Below, piece after piece: positions 6,110 to 11,465 of a stretch of 14,543 nt of DNA (positions within the stretch are counted from its first letter, which is position 1; each line of letters starts with the position of its first letter). Both the position numbers and the translations under genes were made by a program. This DNA is from Candidatus Yonathbacteria bacterium RIFOXYC2_FULL_47_9. Lineage in GTDB: Bacteria; Patescibacteriota; Minisyncoccia; Phycocordibacterales; UBA1550. The notes beneath the pieces were generated by a model, which saw only the letters and a list, made by a program, of their open reading frames with translations, ran no database searches and was not told where the DNA came from. The stretch spans positions 1 through 14,543 of the forward strand of contig MHUY01000003.1 of NCBI GenBank assembly GCA_001825115.1, given 5' to 3'.

Positions 6110-9100
6110 TCCCGCAAATTATTCAACACTCCTCTCGTTTTTGGCCCCACCGCCCCATACCCCGTAGTTTTCGGTGTCCCCGAAGAGACAATATGGTACT
6201 TTTTCTGGAGAAGCTTGATTGCGCGCTCGGTCGCTGGTCCAAAGTATCCGGTCACAAGACCTTCGGGATAGAGGGTAGGATCTTTTTTGAGAAGTTCCTG
6301 TAATGCGGAGACATCATTTCCTTTTGAGCCACGAATCATGGTGCGAGAGAAAGAGGGTGCGGAACTCGAAGTAGTGCTTGGTGTTACCGAAGAGGTTGGT
6401 ACGGCACTCGATATCACCGGTGTACTCACCTGTTCATCCAAGTAGGTCACTACCCCATTGGTGATGGTTTGCATACGCGGTTTCGGAGTATTAAAAAGTA
6501 CGGTACCAGTAGGCATAATGGGACCACCACCACAGGTGACATCAAAGCTTTGGGTACTAGAGTCGGTGGTGTTCCCTGCATTGTCGAAGGCACGGATGTA
6601 CCAGGTGTGGGTGCCGCAGGAGAAACCGGTTGCGGTGGTTTGGGTTCCGGTAATGTCGTCGAGTTTGAGGGCATCGTCAGTATAGAGCTGGTACTTTGCA
6701 ATACCGGCAGGATCACTGGAAGTAGACCAGGTAAAGGTTTGTGAACTGCTGCTGACCGCAGCAACAGGTGTTGCGGTTGGTGCTACGGGGGCACCGGTGT
6801 CCTCGGCTACATCAAACGTATGGGTGGAGTAACCACCGGTGTAGGTGAAGGTCGCTTGACCACTGCCGTCAGTGAGTACTGAGGCGTACTGGGCACTGTC
6901 GACTAAAACATTGTAGTAGGTGCTTGCTTTGAGGTTACCAATGGTGTGGACGGTGGAGGTTGCCGTAGTAGAGGTCTCGGTCCAAGTCTTGGCATAGTCA
7001 CCAGAGGTGTTCCAAGTGGTGATGTTCATGTTCATGAACTCACTGTAGTCTCCTGCGGGGAAACCACCGACAGGGGTAATGTTGAACGAAGCAGTGGTTC
7101 CTGTCGTGGTGGCATTGGTGTAGCGGTACTTACCATTCTTGTAGAGACGGACTGCTCCCGTGATGTCGATGTCGTGGGTGCCGATGGTGTAAGGGGGTTG
7201 GTATTCGTAGGGACCAATGTCGGGGGTACCGTAAATGGGGTTACCGAGGATGTCGGTAGTGTTACCGTCAATGGTGGTGCCGGTATCGATACTGGGAGAG
7301 AGTGGTTGGAGGGCAAAGTTACTGTTACTGGTGTCGATGAGGAGGGGGTTCACGAGTTCTTGATTACTAGAACCTTTGTAGGTGGTCCAATTCGCATCAC
7401 CAGCTGTATCCCAAAGATTGTGTGATGTGGTGACTGTTGGGGTACCAAAAATAAAATTAAACCCAAAAGAAACTCCTGTATTCCCCGAAGCGATATTGTT
7501 TTTTAGGGTCATACTTATCCCCGTATAAGCAAACAAATTTAAACCTTTCCCTCCATTCCCATACGAAAGAACGTTATAAACTTGAGCGTTGGTCGGAGAG
7601 CCAATATATACCCCTTCAGTATTGTTGCGCGTGGCAACACTGTATTGAAGTATATTGTTCGTCCCGTCCATATATATGCCCGCTTCAGAATCATATGTCT
7701 CAATTCCTGACGCCGTCTGTCTAGAGCTTGTTATGTATGCACCGTATGCATTTGCATATCGAACAATGAGATTTTGGTAGGTAATCTGTGTTTTAAAATT
7801 ACCAATAATACCGTAATCACGAGAAGCCGCTTCAATATGCGTTGAGTTGATCACTTCTCCGACAGCGAGACGATAGTATAAAACATTTGAAGCCCAGAAC
7901 CATTCGCCAGGGTTAAGAGTTGCAGCAGCTCCGCCCTGAGTTTTCTTAGTTAAGGAAGTGATGGACGCTCCTGCTGCAAGAATCTGTATGTCTGTCGTAG
8001 TTGCCTGCTGATAGGTATTCGCATTCCCGCCACTATACACACTCCATCCTGTCGTCATATCGGAACTCCCCCAGATCTCTGGCTTATTGCTTGCATCTAC
8101 GCCTCGAAAAGTAATCACCGACCCAGAAGTACCACTGCGGACAGGTGAAAGTGTTTCTCGGTAGGGTACGCCAGCATTTTTAATGATAACAACCGTATTC
8201 CCTGCTGACGCAGTATCCCCCGCCTTAGTAAGGGTCGCCCACGGAAGCGCTTGCGTCCCGGGGTTACTGTCGCTCCCTAGTACGTTGTCTACATAAAAAG
8301 TGTAGCTAGATGTGTAGGCGGTATTAATGTTGATAGTGGGTGTCGATACGGTTGTTGTGGAGACTCCTCCGTTATTGAACGCTTTTACATACCATGTATG
8401 AGAACCTTCCGAGAGACTATTCGTTGGTGTTGCCGAGGTTCCGATAATATTATCTTTATCTAAAACCCCATCAATAAAAAGCTGGTATTTAGAAATACCT
8501 AAATAACTATCAGCGGCACCCCACACAAATGTGGGCGATTGAGTTGTAGAAACGGTATTGTTTGCGGGAGAGGTAGTATCAAAAGAGGTAGTAAAGTATG
8601 TCTCACCTTGGCTTGCCGGACCTAAGATTGAATATGTATCGATGCGCGAAAAATTTGCAGCGCTATCGGTCGCATTATCGGCTGTGAGCCATACGAAGTA
8701 TTTATCGGTAGTGGTGGCAAAAATTGGCGAAGTGCTGGTCGCGGTAAGACTTGTATATTCAGTGATTTTGGTTCCCCCAAGCGCTTCGATTGCACTCAGG
8801 GTCAACTCTCCTGCTTGAAATGCTGGGCTTGAGGAAAACTGAAAAAGCACTTCTTTGATGCGACGCGTTTGCTTAAAGGGGTAAATCGTAAAATTGATTC
8901 TTCCTGTTGATGTGGCGACTGTTACTGCTGGCGGTTGGAGTAATATTTGACTACTTGAGAGCGCGTTAGCGGTAGTGTAGTTGACCTGTCCAAAACCATA
9001 GGCTGTCCGGCTGTATCCTGTTGCCCAGTTTGCGCCCGTCTGGCGCAGGGCCGCTTTTACATCAAACCAATTCCATGCAGGAGTTGAGGTTGAATGCAGG

Positions 9101-9711
9101 TAACGAAGTGCTGACATCATACCAGCATTTGCTGCGGTTAAGCACGACAAAGAACTGGAGCAAAATATCGTTTGGTCCAACCGCCACTCAGCCCCATACC
9201 CTGATGGATATGTCGTGATACCCGGTGCAACAAAAAACGCAGGTGGTGGTGTTCCCGCAGGCATCACCGGACTCGCACTGTATGCATAATTGTTGGCAAG
9301 ATCGTAGGTTGCCGAGAGATCGTATTCGCTGATGCTGTCACCTGGGTACCCGGTGAAGGAAGAAGTGTAAAGATTGTAGGGAGCTTGTGATGGCACCAAA
9401 ACGCCGGATTCGTTGTATCTTTGGGTGGCGGCAAGAGCCGCATTGGCACTACTCCCCGCATACCCACTCGCCATATCAGTACTGTGTACAACAATATCGG
9501 TACCAACATGTCCTGTGCCGAGCAACATGTTTATAGTGCTTACAATACTGTCATATGCATGACGCGAGTTCGAGAGTATCTTGATCGTGGTTGTTGCGTC
9601 CGCGTTGTGCACATTGAAACCAAAAAATATACAAAAAAAGAGAGTCCCCAAAAGGAATCTTTGGTTGTTGCTTTTCTTATATCTACAATCAGGAAATTCA
9701 GTCATTGTCAC
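6103..9711 (-). CDS. Large secreted modular surface protein: Ig/Fn3-like repeats, parallel beta-helix, peptidoglycan-binding domain
   Basis: About 1202 residues, exported and probably wall-attached. Counting from the GTG at 9711: signal peptide about 17-39 (basic residues, FLLGTLFFCIFFGF core, likely cut after ADA); a weakly subtilase-like region (about 174-252); an Ig/Fn3-like repeat with YQLFIDG near 407 and HTWYVKAF; a parallel beta-helix region (about 475-840) opening with DNVLGSDSNPGTQ and PWATLTKA and ending DIGPYEY; a Thr-rich beta-sandwich-like part; a second Ig/Fn3-like repeat (YQLYTDD near 1005, HTWYIRAFDNAG); a Ser/Thr linker; and a PG_binding_1 domain (about 1125-1202; RGSKGNDVSALQELL, GYFGPATERAIKLLQKKY). 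A perfect AGGAGG lies 7 bases before the GTG at 9711; ATG at 9705 is the alternative, and the ATG at 9729 lies upstream of that AGGAGG and is unlikely. The beta-helix could bind or cleave polysaccharide; no lyase active site was identified. Base composition shifts near 7430. Confidence 0.85.
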   Translation of the reverse strand: MTMTEFPDCRYKKSNNQRFLLGTLFFCIFFGFNVHNADATTTIKILSNSRHAYDSIVSTINMLLGTGHVGTDIVVHSTDMASGYAGSSANAALAATQRYNESGVLVPSQAPYNLYTSSFTGYPGDSISEYDLSATYDLANNYAYSASPVMPAGTPPPAFFVAPGITTYPSGYGAEWRLDQTIFCSSSLSCLTAANAGMMSALRYLHSTSTPAWNWFDVKAALRQTGANWATGYSRTAYGFGQVNYTTANALSSSQILLQPPAVTVATSTGRINFTIYPFKQTRRIKEVLFQFSSSPAFQAGELTLSAIEALGGTKITEYTSLTATSTSPIFATTTDKYFVWLTADNATDSAANFSRIDTYSILGPASQGETYFTTSFDTTSPANNTVSTTQSPTFVWGAADSYLGISKYQLFIDGVLDKDNIIGTSATPTNSLSEGSHTWYVKAFNNGGVSTTTVSTPTININTAYTSSYTFYVDNVLGSDSNPGTQALPWATLTKAGDTASAGNTVVIIKNAGVPYRETLSPVRSGTSGSVITFRGVDASNKPEIWGSSDMTTGWSVYSGGNANTYQQATTTDIQILAAGASITSLTKKTQGGAAATLNPGEWFWASNVLYYRLAVGEVINSTHIEAASRDYGIIGNFKTQITYQNLIVRYANAYGAYITSSRQTASGIETYDSEAGIYMDGTNNILQYSVATRNNTEGVYIGSPTNAQVYNVLSYGNGGKGLNLFAYTGISMTLKNNIASGNTGVSFGFNFIFGTPTVTTSHNLWDTAGDANWTTYKGSSNQELVNPLLIDTSNSNFALQPLSPSIDTGTTIDGNTTDILGNPIYGTPDIGPYEYQPPYTIGTHDIDITGAVRLYKNGKYRYTNATTTGTTASFNITPVGGFPAGDYSEFMNMNITTWNTSGDYAKTWTETSTTATSTVHTIGNLKASTYYNVLVDSAQYASVLTDGSGQATFTYTGGYSTHTFDVAEDTGAPVAPTATPVAAVSSSSQTFTWSTSSDPAGIAKYQLYTDDALKLDDITGTQTTATGFSCGTHTWYIRAFDNAGNTTDSSTQSFDVTCGGGPIMPTGTVLFNTPKPRMQTITNGVVTYLDEQVSTPVISSAVPTSSVTPSTTSSSAPSFSRTMIRGSKGNDVSALQELLKKDPTLYPEGLVTGYFGPATERAIKLLQKKYHIVSSGTPKTTGYGAVGPKTRGVLNNLREI

Positions 9712-9717
9712 ATTTAA

Positions 9718-9724
9718 TCCTCCT
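9718..9724 (-). promoter_or_regulatory. Perfect Shine-Dalgarno of the surface-protein gene
   Basis: AGGAGGA on the minus strand, with 7 bases from the end of AGGAGG to the GTG at 9711 and 13 to the ATG at 9705. It decides against the upstream ATG at 9729. It is the only clear, well-spaced Shine-Dalgarno in the window. A weak promoter (TTAGTA, 17-base spacer, TATAGA at 9766-9761) could give a leader of about 43 bases. Confidence 0.75.
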
Positions 9725-9772
9725 ATCATATCACGATAGCCCTATAACCATGAAGGTATTTCTATAGGCACC

Positions 9773-9801
9773 TTGCATTTTAATACTAAATATGGTATAA
9801 T
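9773..9801 (+). promoter_or_regulatory. Predicted strong sigma-70 promoter of the pseudouridine synthase gene
   Basis: TTGCAT (9773-9778), a 17-base spacer ending in the extended element TGG, then TATAAT (9796-9801). The predicted start is near 9808, leaving about 5 bases before the ATG at 9813. The TTG at 9801 overlaps the -10 box and cannot be the translation start. Confidence 0.7.
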
Positions 9802-9812
9802 TGCACTTAATT

Positions 9813-10532
9813 ATGAATCCAGAACCTTTAGAGTTTCCCGTCCGTATCAACAAGTACCTCGCCCACAAAGGTTTTTCTACGCGCCGCGGCGCAGATGAGC
9901 TCATTGAAAAGGGGCAAGTCACTATAAACGGCAACATTGCCAAACTTGGCGACCAAGTTCAAGAGAGTGATGTGGTTGAGGTTTCCGAGAAGGTGCTTGC
10001 GCAGAATGCGCTTCGTCATCGCTATGTTGCCTATCACAAACCGATTGGTGTCTCAACCGATGCACAAGAAGGCTCAAGGGCTATTATGTCAGAGCTCCCT
10101 GCCCTCCGCGGACTCTTCCCTCTCGGTCGCCTCGACAAGGACTCACATGGTCTCATTATTCTCACCAACGACGGTCGTCTTACTGAGCGCCTTCTACACC
10201 CTTCTCGCATGCACGAGAAAGAATACCTTGTGCGCGTAGACAAGCCAGTGTCCGATACCTTTATTCGTCACGTCGAACGCGGTATTTTGATTGAAACCTA
10301 CAAGACCAAACCTGCAAAAGCACGTCGTGCCGGAGAAACTATTTTTTATATCACGTTGGTTGAGGGCAAGAAACATCAGATTCGCCGTATGTGTGCCGCC
10401 GAAGGCTACCAAGTCCAAGAACTCACGCGAGTGCGCATTATGAATATAAAATTGAACGACCTCAAAGAAGGCGCTTACCGCGATATCGCAGGAGTAGAAC
10501 TGATGACACTCCTCAAAGACATCGGCCTCTAA
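9813..10532 (+). CDS. rRNA pseudouridine synthase, RsuA/RluB/RluF family
   Basis: Isomerises a specific uridine in ribosomal RNA to pseudouridine. The 239-residue protein has an N-terminal S4 RNA-binding domain (about 10-58; RINKYLAHKGFSTRRGADELI) and a catalytic domain with HKPIGV (75-80), GRLDKDSHGLI (105-115, catalytic Asp108), a KEYLV motif (136-140) and the C-terminal EGKKHQIRRM signature (184-193). The GRLDKDS-x-GLI form is closest to RluF/RluB (23S rRNA) in my memory, but target assignment inside the family is uncertain, so no symbol is given. The start is the ATG at 9813; an in-frame TTG at 9801 lies in the promoter. Monocistronic: divergent from the surface-protein gene and closed by a terminator three bases after its stop. 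Confidence 0.93.
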   Translation: MNPEPLEFPVRINKYLAHKGFSTRRGADELIEKGQVTINGNIAKLGDQVQESDVVEVSEKVLAQNALRHRYVAYHKPIGVSTDAQEGSRAIMSELPALRGLFPLGRLDKDSHGLIILTNDGRLTERLLHPSRMHEKEYLVRVDKPVSDTFIRHVERGILIETYKTKPAKARRAGETIFYITLVEGKKHQIRRMCAAEGYQVQELTRVRIMNIKLNDLKEGAYRDIAGVELMTLLKDIGL

Positions 10533-10534
10533 TT

Positions 10535-10565
10535 AAAAGACCGCATCACGCGGTCTTTTTTTTTT
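10535..10565. terminator. Rho-independent terminator after the pseudouridine synthase gene
   Basis: Perfect 10-bp stem AAAAGACCGC/GCGGTCTTTT (10535-10544 and 10550-10559) with loop ATCAC, followed by T to 10565. It terminates the plus-strand gene. On the minus strand the stem also follows the Nudix gene (stop 10567-10569), with the A-rich left arm giving a shorter U tract, so it probably works both ways. Confidence 0.92.
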
Positions 10566-10566
10566 G

Positions 10567-10992
10567 TTAAAATCCCTCACTTGCCCAAAGGGGGGCTTTG
10601 TTTGTTGTGTAAGCGAGGATGGCATCACGGAGTGACGGCGGAAGGATAACCGCACTTCGTATTTCGTCGGGAGTAAGCCATGCGAATTCTATGTGGTCTT
10701 CTTTGCTCACCATTTCCTGTTCATCGAGAGTTACCTCAAACACCAGATTTATTTCCTGAGACACTTTACCTTTGGATTCATATTTATTTTCACTCGCTCC
10801 AATAAAGCGCCTGACTTCACCAGTGGCACCAACTTCTTCTTGTATCTCGCGCATCAGGGCCTCGGGAGCGCTTTCTCCTGTCTCTATGTGTCCGCCAGGG
10901 AAAAACCAATGTCCATCTTTTTTGCTGTGGCACATTAAAAACTTCCCCTCTGACTCGATGACCGCACGAACAATATATTCAATAGGTACCAT
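10567..10992 (-). CDS. Nudix hydrolase (MutT-like)
   Basis: Hydrolyses a nucleoside diphosphate linked to another moiety, with Mg2+; possible roles are clean-up of damaged nucleotides or of capped or sugar nucleotides. The 141-residue protein carries a complete Nudix box at 34-56: Gly34, five residues, Glu40, seven residues (SAPEALM), then REIQEEVGA, so the metal-binding Glu52 and Glu53 are present. WFFPGGHIETGE precedes it, as in the family. The gene lies 10 bases after the DgkA gene on the same strand, so the two are probably co-transcribed. No Shine-Dalgarno precedes the ATG; the gap is almost pure A/T. Substrate cannot be read from the sequence. Confidence 0.92.
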   Translation of the reverse strand: MVPIEYIVRAVIESEGKFLMCHSKKDGHWFFPGGHIETGESAPEALMREIQEEVGATGEVRRFIGASENKYESKGKVSQEINLVFEVTLDEQEMVSKEDHIEFAWLTPDEIRSAVILPPSLRDAILAYTTNKAPLWASEGF

Positions 10993-11002
10993 AATTTAAA
11001 AA

Positions 11003-11347
11003 TTAAAAATGATTAGAAAAAACCATTAAACCAATGATACTAGCGCCTGCCACAACAATAAGGACAAAACCTCCCATAACATCTTTTATCTTGCCGATCA
11101 AAGTGTCAGTGTTCGACTCAACCTTGTTACAAAGGTCCTCGACAGCGGTGTTGACCATCTCGGCAGCAAGCACTGCAGTAATACAAGCGGCAATAAAAGC
11201 CCATTCGAGTTTTGAAAAGTTCAAATATACACCCGCAACAACAACTCCAAATGCGCATAGTATTTCAATACGAAAATTCACCTCTTCGCGCCATGTCGTG
11301 CGGATACCATTTGTCGCCCACCTAAAACTGTTTATTACTTTCTGCAT
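11003..11347 (-). CDS. dgkA: Diacylglycerol kinase / undecaprenol kinase (DgkA family)
   Basis: Small membrane kinase phosphorylating diacylglycerol or, in Gram-positive-type enzymes, undecaprenol, which feeds the lipid carrier pool for cell-wall and surface-glycan synthesis. The 114-residue protein has three predicted membrane helices (about 28-43, 47-65, 92-110) and the family motifs EEVNFRIE (21-28), AEMVNTAVE (62-70, with Glu63, Asn66 and Glu70 matching E. coli Glu69, Asn72, Glu76) and GKIKDVMGGFVLI (85-97). The residue equivalent to E. coli Asp80 appears to be Asn74. The start ATG at 11347 is only eight bases after a -10 box, so the mRNA is probably leaderless. Followed after 10 bases by the Nudix gene. 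I favour undecaprenol kinase, but the two activities are hard to separate by sequence. Confidence 0.9.
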   Translation of the reverse strand: MQKVINSFRWATNGIRTTWREEVNFRIEILCAFGVVVAGVYLNFSKLEWAFIAACITAVLAAEMVNTAVEDLCNKVESNTDTLIGKIKDVMGGFVLIVVAGASIIGLMVFSNHF

Positions 11348-11355
11348 TGCTATAT

Positions 11356-11384
11356 ACTATACCGTCGAGCGAGGAGCGACGCAA
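11356..11384 (-). promoter_or_regulatory. Predicted sigma-70 promoter of dgkA, near-leaderless
   Basis: The minus strand reads TTGCGT (11384-11379), a 17-base spacer and TATAGT (11361-11356), followed by eight bases and the dgkA ATG. The predicted start is within a base or two of the ATG. The -35 overlaps the last two bases of the large inverted repeat at 11383-11431, so a protein bound there could control this promoter. Confidence 0.6.
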
Positions 11385-11431
11385 ACACAAATAATTTTGT
11401 TGTCCCATAGGCAATAAAATTATTTGTGTTT
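11383..11431. repeat. 20-bp inverted repeat with 9-base loop between the ATPase and dgkA genes
   Basis: Arms 11383-11402 and 11412-11431 match at 19 of 20 positions; the odd pair is G-U when read as plus-strand RNA and C-A as minus-strand RNA. The loop is TCCCATAGG. The symmetry continues imperfectly outward: GACGC at 11378-11382 and GCGTC at 11435-11439, then more loosely GGTATA-like blocks. The arms are very A/T-rich and no long T run follows on either strand, so it is not a standard terminator. Alternatives are an operator next to the dgkA promoter, an mRNA processing or attenuation hairpin, or a remnant mobile element. Confidence 0.8.
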
Positions 11432-11465
11432 ATGGCGTCCGAGCGATGGTGGTATATGGTACTCC

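Noticed and set aside
6946..7425. 159-residue plus-strand open frame
   Set aside because: Gly/Val-rich complement of the Thr-rich part of the surface protein; arises from the GGT/GTG-rich composition, with no start signal.
9801..9812. TTG at 9801 as start of the pseudouridine synthase
   Set aside because: It overlaps the -10 box TATAAT (9796-9801), so it would not be transcribed; the S4 domain begins well after the ATG at 9813.
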